Source: CAYVMD01 sp964452465 (GTDB lineage: Bacteria > Armatimonadota > JACIXR01). Taken from it: DNA of 64,000 nucleotides. Shown here one piece after another: positions 9,671 to 17,982 of this stretch (its first letter is position 1; every line of letters starts with the position of its first letter). The DNA lies in assembly GCA_964452465.1 (NCBI GenBank), contig CAYVMD010000004.1, positions 19,026 through 83,025 on the forward strand, written 5' to 3'. A program made the translations under genes and the position numbers. The notes under the pieces are model-generated. The model saw only the letters and a list, made by a program, of their open reading frames with translations. It had not been told where the DNA came from and searched no databases.

Positions 9671-12600
9671 ATGCTCATTGGCGGTCTGCAAAAAATCTTG
9701 ATAGGGTTGGTGTTAGCCATGACGATGGCTTCTTCCAATAACGAGAAGCATGTCGAGTATTTGAGCGATATCCCCGAGCGCATCCTCTCTATCCTTCAAG
9801 GATGGGGAGAAACAGGTTGGGATGTCTCCGCTCACGCCCCTTGGCAAACGCCTCTTCCCCTCCAGATCGAGAATAAAACCTACAAGAAGGGGATCGGTCA
9901 TCACGCGCCTGGCGAGATAGTGGTAGCACTGGATGGACTATATGAGTTGTTCGAAGCAGAAGTAGGAGTGCAATGGCAGGGGGGCTCCAATGTGGGAAGC
10001 GTCGTCTTTCGGATATTTCTGGATGGGAAGAAGGTCTTCGATAGCGGGGTGAGGCGAGAGCTCGATCCCCCCCTTCCTGTGAGGGTTCCCTTGAAGGGAG
10101 CAAAAGAGATGCGCCTCGTAGTTACCGATGCGGGGGATGGCATAATCTGCGATTGCGCCGATTGGGCGGAAGCCCGCCTCACCCGCTCCCCAGGAGCACA
10201 GGAGCAAAAGGAAGAGAAACTGGACATCTCTCCCTTTGCCCAAGTGATCACCTGTGATCCCCATCGCTATGATGGCGCTCGCTGTTCCCGTGTTGAGGAA
10301 TTCCCCGCTGAGGATGTTTTCCTGGAGGAGGAAATCCTTCCTAACCCGGAGGGTTATTATGAGGTCTCCGCAAAGAACTTGGGCTGTATTGGGCTTCGCT
10401 GGCATGAAAGGCGAAGGCTGCGGGAAGTGGGCATAGAGTTCCCCGCATCCGGAGACCCTCAAGGAGCGGAGGTCCAAGCTTGGTTCGGCGAATCCCCATG
10501 GCAAGGAAGGTGGGAAAAACTCAAGGGAGAGATAAGGGTGGAAGGCAACCGCTGGGTCTTCCCTATCTCCTGGAGGGAGAACCCTGGGATGTTCCAAGGA
10601 ACGGAAAAGATAAGGTTGATTATCCCCACTTCTGGTCCCCTCAAGGTTAAGCGCCTCTTCGCCTTCACCAATTCCCGCTGGGAGATCATGGAGTTGCGCT
10701 TAGAGGTGGAAAAGCCTCAGCCCTTCAGGGCACAATTGGAGATCTACAATGGCGAGATCCTGAAGGGGGGCAACACCCTCCATGGGGAATGGGACATATC
10801 CAAGCCCCTCTCCCTAAAGGTGCGCTACAGCACACCCCAATCCTGGAAATACGACAGGACGCTTCTGCGGATCAAACTCCCCCAAGGGCAATTCTGCCTC
10901 GCAGTGGAGGATCTCCTATCCCACAAAGCTATCTATATCCCCCAGGCGGGACTCTTCGCCGTCCAGGAGCCTTCTCCTCTTTCCTTAGAAGGATATAAAA
11001 AGTCCGTCGCCAAGGAGAAGACGGTGCTGGATAAGGTAAGGGAGATGCCAGATCAAAGGTTCTCCCAGGCAATGGAAAAGGTGCATCGTCCCGTGCAGGA
11101 TAACGGACCCACCATGCTCTCCCTCGCTTGGGATAACGCTAAATTCGTAGTGGAAAGGGAAGGCTCCATTCGTTACAACGATTTCACCGCTCTGATAAGG
11201 ATGGGCGAAGGAGGGAGAATGTCCCGGCATCTCTGGGGCGGATGGCTGCCCGTGCCTGAGGTGAACATGGAAGAGAACGGCTTGGTTTACACCGAGAGGA
11301 CCTTCGTTGCTCCTTATGGGGATAATAAACCGGTATGCGTCGCCCTCCTGGAAGTGAGAAACGAAAGCGACAAAGCGAAGGAGGCCAAGTTCCAGATAAA
11401 GTTCCTAGTCAAGGAAAACAAGCCCGCGCAAATAGAGAGAGAAGAGGGAGGAATCGTCGTGAAGGAGGAAGAAAAGGTGCTCGCCCTTTGCGCTCTCCCG
11501 GTGGGGGAATTCCTCGCTGAAAGGGGGACCCTCTTTCTCTCTCAAAGGGTTGAACCACGCCGTTCCCTACGCTTTGCCCTCTATATACCTGCTTGGGAGG
11601 GCGAATCCCTGGATCTGCTTCGAGCATCCCCCGAGGAGCTTTTGGAGGCTACTAAGGCTTACTGGGAGAAGCTCTTCTCCTCTGCTATACGCGTGGAGAT
11701 ACCCGAACCCCTCCTCCAAAATGTCATCTACGCCTCCCAAGTGCATTGCCTTATCGCCGCCAGGAACGAGGAAAATGGCAAGCGAATAGCCCCCTGGATA
11801 GCCTCCATGTCCTATGGTCCCTTGGAGAGCGAAGCACATTCCATAATTTATGGGATGGACCTCTTCGGCTGGCACGATTTCGCCCGCCGGGGATTGGAAT
11901 TCTTCATCCATCGCTACAACGAAAAGGGCTTCCTCACCACCGGCTACACCCTCATGGGCACAGGCTGGCACCTATGGACCTTGGCGGAGCATTACCGCCT
12001 CACAAGGGATAGGGAATGGCTCTCAAGGGTGGGGGACGAGGTAGCAAGGGTTTGCGAGTGGATAATGAGGCAAAGGGAGAAGACGAAGAAAAAGGATCCC
12101 AGGGGCGAGGAGGTGCCGGAGTATGGATTGATTCCCCCAGGAGTAGGAGCGGATTGGAATCGCTTCGCCTATCGATTAACAGTGCAAGGGCATTTTTACG
12201 CTGGGCTTGCCCGAGCGGGAGAGGTTCTGCGGGAAATAGGACACCCCAAAGGTGAAGCAATAGTCGCTAATAGCGAGGAGTTCCGCCGAGCCATTCGGCG
12301 CGCCTATCGCTGGAATCAGGAAAGGTCCCCCGTGCTTCCCCTTTCCAATGGCAGGTGGATACCCCTTTATCCTTCCATACTCTACTGCTTCGGGAAAGCG
12401 GGGGATATGTTCCCCGGCGAGGATGGAGGACGCAGTTGGTGCTACGATGTGGAATTGGGAGCCCATCACCTCGTGCCTCTGGGGGTGTGGGAGGCGAAAA
12501 GCGAGGAGACGGGAAACATGCTCCAACATATGGAGGATTATTGGTTCCTCCACTCGGGCATGGGAGAGTATCCCGAGGAGGAGAACAGGAAGGATTGGTT

Positions 12601-13162
12601 TAATTTAGGGGGCTTCTCCAAGGTCCAACCTTATTACACCCGCGTCGCCGAGATCTACGCAATGCGAGACGAGGTGAAGCCCTTCATTCGCTCTTACTTC
12701 AATGCCATCCCCTCTCTCCTCAACACGGAGAACCTCTCTTTCTGGGAACACTTCCACAACATGGGCGCCTGGAACAAGACCCACGAGACGGGCTGGTTCC
12801 TCGTCCAAACGAGGAATATGTTCCTGCGCGAGGAAGGGAACTCCCTTTGGCTCGCCCCCTTCCTTCCCTCCTACTGGATGGAGCATGGCAAGAGGGTTTC
12901 CGTTCGCAACGCTCCCACCCGGTTTGGCAGGACGAGTTACTGGCTGAGGTCGAAGGTCAAGGGAGGGATAATAGAAGCGACCATCCTGCCTCCAAAGGAC
13001 GCCGCTCCTAAGACCATTTTCCTGCGAGTGCGCCATCCCGAAGGAAAACCTCTAAAAGCGGTCTTCGTCAACGGCAAGCCTCACAGCGAATTCGATCCCC
13101 AAAGGGAAGTTATAACCCTCTCCCCTAATAGCGAGAAATTGGAGATAGTCTGCAAATATTAG
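9671..13162 (+). CDS. Secreted NPCBM + six-hairpin glycosidase-like protein
   Basis: 1163 residues from ATG 9671; a GTG at 9656 would add five residues. Residues 1-22 are a hydrophobic leader. Residues about 30-165 match the NPCBM carbohydrate-binding module (KGIGHHAPGEIVVAL, VFRIFLDGKKVFDSGV, DWAEARL). A middle part resembles beta-sandwich linker domains. From about 640 to 1060 aromatic/acidic helical hairpins (SIIYGMDLFGWHDFARRGLEFFIHRYN, TGWHLWTLAEHYRLTRDREWL, WCYDVELGAHHL) point to an (alpha/alpha)6 barrel as in GH78, GH63 or GH116 relatives. TATAAT at 9659-9664 sits immediately upstream, and no clear ribosome site is visible. Likely exo-acting glycosidase; substrate unknown. Confidence 0.75.
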   Translation: MLIGGLQKILIGLVLAMTMASSNNEKHVEYLSDIPERILSILQGWGETGWDVSAHAPWQTPLPLQIENKTYKKGIGHHAPGEIVVALDGLYELFEAEVGVQWQGGSNVGSVVFRIFLDGKKVFDSGVRRELDPPLPVRVPLKGAKEMRLVVTDAGDGIICDCADWAEARLTRSPGAQEQKEEKLDISPFAQVITCDPHRYDGARCSRVEEFPAEDVFLEEEILPNPEGYYEVSAKNLGCIGLRWHERRRLREVGIEFPASGDPQGAEVQAWFGESPWQGRWEKLKGEIRVEGNRWVFPISWRENPGMFQGTEKIRLIIPTSGPLKVKRLFAFTNSRWEIMELRLEVEKPQPFRAQLEIYNGEILKGGNTLHGEWDISKPLSLKVRYSTPQSWKYDRTLLRIKLPQGQFCLAVEDLLSHKAIYIPQAGLFAVQEPSPLSLEGYKKSVAKEKTVLDKVREMPDQRFSQAMEKVHRPVQDNGPTMLSLAWDNAKFVVEREGSIRYNDFTALIRMGEGGRMSRHLWGGWLPVPEVNMEENGLVYTERTFVAPYGDNKPVCVALLEVRNESDKAKEAKFQIKFLVKENKPAQIEREEGGIVVKEEEKVLALCALPVGEFLAERGTLFLSQRVEPRRSLRFALYIPAWEGESLDLLRASPEELLEATKAYWEKLFSSAIRVEIPEPLLQNVIYASQVHCLIAARNEENGKRIAPWIASMSYGPLESEAHSIIYGMDLFGWHDFARRGLEFFIHRYNEKGFLTTGYTLMGTGWHLWTLAEHYRLTRDREWLSRVGDEVARVCEWIMRQREKTKKKDPRGEEVPEYGLIPPGVGADWNRFAYRLTVQGHFYAGLARAGEVLREIGHPKGEAIVANSEEFRRAIRRAYRWNQERSPVLPLSNGRWIPLYPSILYCFGKAGDMFPGEDGGRSWCYDVELGAHHLVPLGVWEAKSEETGNMLQHMEDYWFLHSGMGEYPEEENRKDWFNLGGFSKVQPYYTRVAEIYAMRDEVKPFIRSYFNAIPSLLNTENLSFWEHFHNMGAWNKTHETGWFLVQTRNMFLREEGNSLWLAPFLPSYWMEHGKRVSVRNAPTRFGRTSYWLRSKVKGGIIEATILPPKDAAPKTIFLRVRHPEGKPLKAVFVNGKPHSEFDPQREVITLSPNSEKLEIVCKY

Positions 13163-13178
13163 GGAAACGGTTGGAGGC

Positions 13179-14294
13179 TTAAAAGCCTGAGTCCTCCCAA
13201 AAGGTAACGCTCTCCCGGCGGAGGATCTTCACTGCTACCACTCCCGCTGCTCCCGCCGAGAGGAAGAACTCTCTATCTTCCTCCAAGGTCCTCCCCATCG
13301 TCCTCACATCTATCCCTCTTTCCTTGAGGAGATCCAAAGCTCCCTCGCCTTCCTCCACGACGACCCTGTGCATCCTCAATATGTTGGAACCGCTCAGGTA
13401 ATCCTTGATAAGTAGCATCTTATCGCGGGGGAGGAGGGGCACGGGCACTACCACAGGGGCAAGGGTTAACTCTCCCAAGACCGTGCGGGAATGATGAGAA
13501 ATGCCGAAGTGGCGGAGGCGTTCCTCGGCAAAACTTATCCTCAAACAGACAACGGGAGTACCTCCCAAACTATAAGCAGCGTTCAGGGCGATCGCTTGGT
13601 CCACACCGGAGAAGCCCAACCGGCTCCTCGTCCCCACATTCCCCGGACCTTGGGAAACGATGATGATGTTGGCATTGGCAGCTTTGTGAGCTATCGCCAG
13701 AGCGGAGTAGATGTTGACCGCTTCCCAATCTCCACCGAAGGCTTGCCCGCAGGTAATTGTGGCATCTATCAACCCTTCCGCCTTTAAAACCCTCACCAGA
13801 TTGCTCAACTGGAGAGGGAGGGCGGAGGAATCTGTCATTACATAGGCTATGCGAGCGGAAGGCAGGCGGGATTTTACACCTGCAGCCACCCCTGCTATCT
13901 GGCTGTGGAGAAGGCAACAAACCACGGGAATGGAACGAAGCCCCTTGAAGGAATCGACCGCCTCTCGATAGGGATGCTTCTCCTCCTCCGTGGAAAAGAC
14001 GGCAAATTGGAGGGGCGTGTAGCGTAGTTTCATTATGTGCCCCTCGCCTTGAAGATGCAGATGAGGATTGGTAAGGTTAGCTACGACGAAATGGTAACCA
14101 CCTGTTCCCAATCCCAATTCCACCGCGGTGGTATTCAGGAGCACCCTATCCCCTACATTCACCCTCCCTGTAAGATGGGGATAATTATAGGCTTTTCCCT
14201 TCTCCCTCCTTATGGCTACCTCTATCTCCTGGAGGGTGGTATCTTCTCGTATTATTTCGGTTACTCTGCCCTTTTTAAGGGAAATTCTCGTCAA
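13179..14294 (-). CDS. DUF3866 family protein
   Basis: 371 residues starting at a TTG (14294) behind a GTGAGG element. It begins with a small beta-barrel-like region (LTGRVNVGDRVLLNTTAVELGLGTGGYHFV) and continues with alternating beta/alpha segments (SIPVVCCLLHSQIAGVAAGVK, RIAYVMTDSSALPLQLSNLVR, TITCGQAFGGDWEAVNIYSAL, NIIIVSQGPGNVGT). This matches the DUF3866 family known from several thermophilic and Gram-positive bacteria; no biochemical role is established. It shares a 46-bp divergent gap with the CBS-domain gene and converges on the glycosidase that ends at 13162. Confidence 0.85.
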   Translation of the reverse strand: MTRISLKKGRVTEIIREDTTLQEIEVAIRREKGKAYNYPHLTGRVNVGDRVLLNTTAVELGLGTGGYHFVVANLTNPHLHLQGEGHIMKLRYTPLQFAVFSTEEEKHPYREAVDSFKGLRSIPVVCCLLHSQIAGVAAGVKSRLPSARIAYVMTDSSALPLQLSNLVRVLKAEGLIDATITCGQAFGGDWEAVNIYSALAIAHKAANANIIIVSQGPGNVGTRSRLGFSGVDQAIALNAAYSLGGTPVVCLRISFAEERLRHFGISHHSRTVLGELTLAPVVVPVPLLPRDKMLLIKDYLSGSNILRMHRVVVEEGEGALDLLKERGIDVRTMGRTLEEDREFFLSAGAAGVVAVKILRRESVTFWEDSGF

Positions 14295-14340
14295 TATATC
14301 CTCACTCTTCGCTTTTGATTATATTTTATATCAAAGGAAA
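14295..14340. promoter_or_regulatory. Divergent promoter region between DUF3866 and CBS genes
   Basis: An AT-rich 46-bp gap contains TATAAT on the minus strand (14323-14318) and TATATT on the plus strand. TTTGAT (14314-14319) and ATCAAA (14330-14335) form a 6-bp inverted repeat with a 10-base spacer around both -10 boxes. Both genes are probably driven from here; whether the dyad binds a protein is unknown. Confidence 0.35.
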
Positions 14341-14790
14341 ATGGAGGTGAAGGATTTGACAGCAAAGGATATAATGCGACCTGCAGTATGCGTCGAAGAG
14401 GAGGAGAAATTGGACAAAGTGATGGAGATCATGAGGAGGGAAAATGTAACGGGAGTGGTAGTGGTGGATGAGAAGGGGGAATTGAAGGGTATTCTAACGG
14501 AGAGGGATTTTCTGAAGGTGATAGTGGAACCTCCCCACCCCTCCTTAGCTCTCTATGGTATATTTACTGTCCCCGAGGATGTTCTGCGGAAGGCTTTTGG
14601 GGATGTAAAGGTATTGAAAGCTAAGGACATAATGACCAAGAAAGTTATAACCGTAGATAAGGAAGCAACATTGGAGGAGGTAGGTTCCCTACTGCTCCAT
14701 AACCGCATCAATCATTTGCCCGTGGTAGAAAAAGGCAAGGTGGTGGGGATGATAGAGAGGGAGGACCTTCTCCGCGCTTATTTCAAATAA
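14341..14790 (+). CDS. CBS-domain pair protein
   Basis: 149 residues made of two CBS motifs and nothing else: residues about 7-75 (AKDIMRPAVCVEEEEKLDKVMEIM, GVLTERDFLK-like) and about 90-149 (AKDIMTKKVITVDKEATLEEV, INHLPVVEKGKVVGMIEREDLL). Such stand-alone CBS pairs bind adenosyl nucleotides and act as cytoplasmic energy sensors or regulators in known cases. Start is uncertain: ATG 14341 is used here, but an in-frame TTG at 14356 is preceded by a strong GGAGGTGA (14343-14350) and may be the true start. No partner domain is fused. Confidence 0.9.
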   Translation: MEVKDLTAKDIMRPAVCVEEEEKLDKVMEIMRRENVTGVVVVDEKGELKGILTERDFLKVIVEPPHPSLALYGIFTVPEDVLRKAFGDVKVLKAKDIMTKKVITVDKEATLEEVGSLLLHNRINHLPVVEKGKVVGMIEREDLLRAYFK

Positions 14791-14796
14791 GGGAGC

Positions 14797-15573
14797 TCAC
14801 AGGGTCTTCCGGAACCAATCGACGGTAACAGAGATGACCTCTTCCTCCCACTCGGGGGTGGAGAACACATGATCGGCGCCCTCGATGATATAGAGCTCGG
14901 TCCTCGCTGGCCTGTTCTTCAACCTTTCATAGCATTCCTGTGCTTCAGTAGCAGGGATAACGGCGTCTCCGGTCCCATGGATTAGGAGGATGTCGCCTGC
15001 AAACTTCGCAATCTCCTCCATCGGCTTTATCCTCGGCAACTCCTCATAAAAGCGCTTCCCAACCTTGTTCCCGCCGGCGTTTAGATAGCCCTTCTCCTCC
15101 AACTCCCTCTGCATTTCTGGGGAGAAAAGACCAGAGAGGTTCTCGCCCGGCTTATAAGCGGCGGACCAAAGGACGAGAGATTTTATCTTATCCCCCTCTC
15201 TGCCCGCTAAGCAGGCGGAAACGCATCCTCCCATGCTCAATCCCATTACGCCCACCCTGTAGAAATCCACCTGCGCTTGTTGGAGGAGGAAGTAAAGGGC
15301 CATCTTGGCATCTGAGATCTCTTCCTCCACCGTCATATCTTGGAACTCTCCCTCACTTTCGCCTGAGCCTCGAAAATCTATGCGCAGGGAAGCGATGCCG
15401 TTTTGGGCGAGCCGGCGGGAGGTCTTCACGAAGATGAAGTGGGGCTCCATCCTGTTGCCAGTAAAGCCGTGGAGTATGAGGACTGCGGGAAACCTCCCCT
15501 CTGAAGCGGGGAGATGAAGCGTCCCAACTACCCTTTGATTTTTGTTGTAGAAATACACGCTCTTCTCTATCAT
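14797..15573 (-). CDS. Alpha/beta hydrolase (serine aminopeptidase S33-like)
   Basis: 258 residues from ATG 15573; 15 further in-frame codons upstream look non-coding. Alpha/beta-hydrolase hallmarks are visible: oxyanion region ILHGFTGN near residue 34, RIDFRGSGESEG near 64, nucleophile elbow GLSMGG with Ser113, acid region GTGDAVIP and the catalytic His in GADHVF near the C-terminus. No signal peptide, so cytoplasmic. Members of this group cleave esters or small amides; next to glycanase genes a carbohydrate deacylase/esterase role is plausible, but that is inference. It ends 7 bases after the convergent CBS gene. Confidence 0.85.
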   Translation of the reverse strand: MIEKSVYFYNKNQRVVGTLHLPASEGRFPAVLILHGFTGNRMEPHFIFVKTSRRLAQNGIASLRIDFRGSGESEGEFQDMTVEEEISDAKMALYFLLQQAQVDFYRVGVMGLSMGGCVSACLAGREGDKIKSLVLWSAAYKPGENLSGLFSPEMQRELEEKGYLNAGGNKVGKRFYEELPRIKPMEEIAKFAGDILLIHGTGDAVIPATEAQECYERLKNRPARTELYIIEGADHVFSTPEWEEEVISVTVDWFRKTL

Positions 15574-15708
15574 AGTAGATAGATTGTCCCATAAAGGGGG
15601 TATGCTATGCAAGTGCAATTTGGGCGGTATTGGTTAATTTATATCTTTTTTGTTGCCCAGTTCCCCCTACCATCCTTGCTGGGTCAGGCAAAACAAGGAG
15701 GTGCTGAA

Positions 15709-17559
15709 ATGGCAAGATTAGATGCAGTTCCCTGGAAGGATGTGAGGATAGAGGACCGATTTTGGAAGCCTCGGCTTCAGACATTGAAGGAGGTTACCAT
15801 CCCCCATCTCTTCAAGATGTTGGAGGAGGTAGGATATTTGCGCAATTTCGAGTTGGCTATCAACCACGCCCACGAGGGGTACACCGGCAATTTCTGGTTC
15901 GATTCCGACCTATACAAGGCGATAGAAGTGGCCTCCTATGCCCTTGCTATCTGGCCGGATCCCCAATTGAGCGAGAAGCTTGACTACATCATCTCTCTCA
16001 TCGAAAAAGCCCAAATGCCCGATGGCTATCTAAACACCTATTTCCAGGTAGTGGAGCCGAATAATCGCTGGACCAACCTCATGGCCTGCCACGAGCTTTA
16101 CTGCGCAGGGCATCTGATCGAAGCGGGCGTTGCCCACTACCTTGCCACGGGAAAGCGATCCCTTTTGGATGTTGCCATCCGTTTCGCCGATCACATAGAT
16201 TCCGTCTTCGGCGAGGGAAAGCGCCTCGGCTATCCCGGTCACCCTGAGGTGGAATTAGCCCTGGTGAAGTTATACAAGATAACGGGAGAAAGACGCTACC
16301 TGGAATTGGCGCGTTTCTTCATAGATAAGAGGGGAAGCAAGTACTTCGCCCAGGAGCATAATATCCCCTTGGATCAATACGATGGCAGGAACCTCCAGGA
16401 TGATAAACCCATAAGGGAGCAAACGGAGATAGTGGGACACGCAGTGCGTGCTTGCTATCTTATGGCGGGAGCGGCCGATGTAGCGAGGGAGTTCCAAGAC
16501 GAGGAATTGTTGGAGGCAGTCAAGCGGATCTGGCGAAACGCAACGGAGAAGAGGATGTATATAACGGGCGGGCTGGGGAACTCCGCCAGCAATGAGGGCT
16601 TCACCGGGGATTACGACCTCCCCAATCGCACCGCCTATCAGGAAACCTGTGCCTCCATCGCTTTCATCCTTTGGGCACATCGCCTCGCCCTCCTCTCCGG
16701 CGAGGCGCAATATGTCGATTCCCTGGAGCGAACCCTCTACAACGCTGCCTTAGCGGGCATCTCCCTTTCCGGCGACAAGTTCTTCTACTCTAACCCCTTG
16801 GAGAGCGATGGCTCTCACCACCGGCAAGGATGGTTCGGCTGCGCTTGTTGCCCACCCAATATAGCCCGCCTCCTGGCGAGTTTGGGAGGCTACATCTACG
16901 CCACCTCCCCGAAGGGCATATGGGTGAACCTTTATATAAGCAGTTCTGCCGACATCCACCTGGGTGATAAACGCGTTACCCTTCACCTCCAAACCAATTA
17001 TCCTTGGGAAGGCAAAGTGCTCATTACTCCTGAGGTAGAGAAGGAAACGCAGTTTGCCCTACACCTCCGCCTTCCCTCCTGGTGCAAGGATTTTTCCCTC
17101 AAGGTAAACGGAAGAAGGATAGCCCGTCCGACCATCGAGAAAGGCTACATCCTGCTCGATAGGCGATGGAAGAAGGGAGATCAGGTGGAATTAGAATTGG
17201 GCATGGAGATATTGAAGATGGTGGCTCATCCTCAAGTTAAGGAGGATTGGAGGAAGGTAGCGCTCCAAAGAGGACCGCTGGTATATTGCTTCGAGGAATG
17301 CGACCAGCCGATATCCCTGGATAAGATAGCCATCCCCCTATCCGCTCAATTCCAACCCCGCTGGGATGGCAACCTGTTGGGTGGGATAATGGTTCTGGAG
17401 GGGGAAGGCATAACCGACCCCGAGATGGATTGGACAGGGCGCCTTTATCAAGAGGCAATGCCCCCTAAGAAGATAAAGGTACGGGCAATCCCCTATTACG
17501 CCTGGGATAACCGCCAACCCTGCGCGATGAAGGTCTGGCTGCCGTTTTCTTTGCTTTAA
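15709..17559 (+). CDS. GH127 beta-L-arabinofuranosidase
   Basis: 616 residues. ATG 15709 is chosen because AAGGAGGTG sits 6 bases upstream; the frame is open back to 15607 and that stretch is hydrophobic, so an exported longer form cannot be excluded. The sequence follows GH127 throughout: PWKDVRIEDRFWKPRL at the start, AMSDGYLNTYF-like region, (alpha/alpha)6 helices, then C-terminal beta-sandwiches. The Zn-thiolate catalytic centre of the family (Glu, Cys, Cys-Cys) is intact as Glu312 and Cys314 in QETCA and Cys380/Cys381 in CACCPPN. Expected reaction: release of terminal beta-L-arabinofuranose from arabino-oligosaccharides. It is divergent from the hydrolase gene. Confidence 0.93.
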   Translation: MARLDAVPWKDVRIEDRFWKPRLQTLKEVTIPHLFKMLEEVGYLRNFELAINHAHEGYTGNFWFDSDLYKAIEVASYALAIWPDPQLSEKLDYIISLIEKAQMPDGYLNTYFQVVEPNNRWTNLMACHELYCAGHLIEAGVAHYLATGKRSLLDVAIRFADHIDSVFGEGKRLGYPGHPEVELALVKLYKITGERRYLELARFFIDKRGSKYFAQEHNIPLDQYDGRNLQDDKPIREQTEIVGHAVRACYLMAGAADVAREFQDEELLEAVKRIWRNATEKRMYITGGLGNSASNEGFTGDYDLPNRTAYQETCASIAFILWAHRLALLSGEAQYVDSLERTLYNAALAGISLSGDKFFYSNPLESDGSHHRQGWFGCACCPPNIARLLASLGGYIYATSPKGIWVNLYISSSADIHLGDKRVTLHLQTNYPWEGKVLITPEVEKETQFALHLRLPSWCKDFSLKVNGRRIARPTIEKGYILLDRRWKKGDQVELELGMEILKMVAHPQVKEDWRKVALQRGPLVYCFEECDQPISLDKIAIPLSAQFQPRWDGNLLGGIMVLEGEGITDPEMDWTGRLYQEAMPPKKIKVRAIPYYAWDNRQPCAMKVWLPFSLL

Positions 17560-17566
17560 AATTTAT

Positions 17567-17605
17567 TTGCCCACATAAGATAATAGCCTCTATAATTTAT
17601 TATAG
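17567..17605 (+). promoter_or_regulatory. Zinc-operon promoter with Fur-family-like palindrome
   Basis: TTGCCC (17567-17572), 18 bases, TATAAT (17591-17596). The -10 box is embedded in a perfect inverted repeat, CTATAAT-TT-ATTATAG (17590-17605), which ends one base before the ATG at 17606. Half-sites match the 7-1-7 box of Fur/Zur/PerR regulators except for a 2-base centre. As it precedes a zinc-uptake operon, a Zur-type repressor site is the natural reading. Confidence 0.6.
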
Positions 17606-17926
17606 ATGAAGGCAGGAAGGGGTTGTGTTAATACCTGGATACCCAAGGTAAGGATCGGCTTATTGGTGGTCGTCCTGCTATTTATCGCTCTGGGCGACCT
17701 CTTCCATCCCCATGCCATTGCCACAAATAACTCCTCGCTTTCCTCTACCTCGTCCTGCGCCATTTGCCAAATGCAACTCGCCTCCTCAGGGGCAGACCTT
17801 CCTTTAATAAACCCCCACCTCATCTTCCCCTTACTTGAAGTCTCTTCTCAACTTCCTCCCTCAACCCTTCCTTGCGAAGGGGTAACCTTTACCTCCTCCA
17901 TCCGCGCCCCTCCTTCCCTAGCCTAA
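17606..17926 (+). CDS. Small exported CxxC protein, DUF2946-like
   Basis: 106 residues: one N-terminal hydrophobic helix (residues 17-30), a short His stretch (FHPHA), a CAICQ motif near residue 52, and a C-terminal SIRAPPSLA. The helix, single CxxC and closing R-A-P-P resemble the small DUF2946-type proteins found beside metal transporters, whose function is not established. The ATG directly abuts the palindromic operator and there is no ribosome site, so the mRNA may be leaderless. First gene of the zinc operon; possible role in periplasmic metal handling (inference). Confidence 0.6.
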   Translation: MKAGRGCVNTWIPKVRIGLLVVVLLFIALGDLFHPHAIATNNSSLSSTSSCAICQMQLASSGADLPLINPHLIFPLLEVSSQLPPSTLPCEGVTFTSSIRAPPSLA

Positions 17927-17982
17927 TCCTTTTGGACTCACCTGCTCTTCCATTTTAAAAAACTCCCAGGAGGTGATTTTCC

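Noticed and set aside
13175..13188. Terminator between 9671-13162 and DUF3866 genes.
   Set aside because: AGGCTT/AAGCCT leaves only a 2-base loop and no T-run; too weak to list.
14314..14335. FNR-type site in the DUF3866/CBS gap.
   Set aside because: Half-sites TTGAT/ATCAA are 10 or more bases apart rather than 4.
15607..15708. Signal peptide extension of the GH127 enzyme.
   Set aside because: A strong ribosome site at 15694-15702 lies inside that stretch and serves ATG 15709; kept only as a stated alternative.
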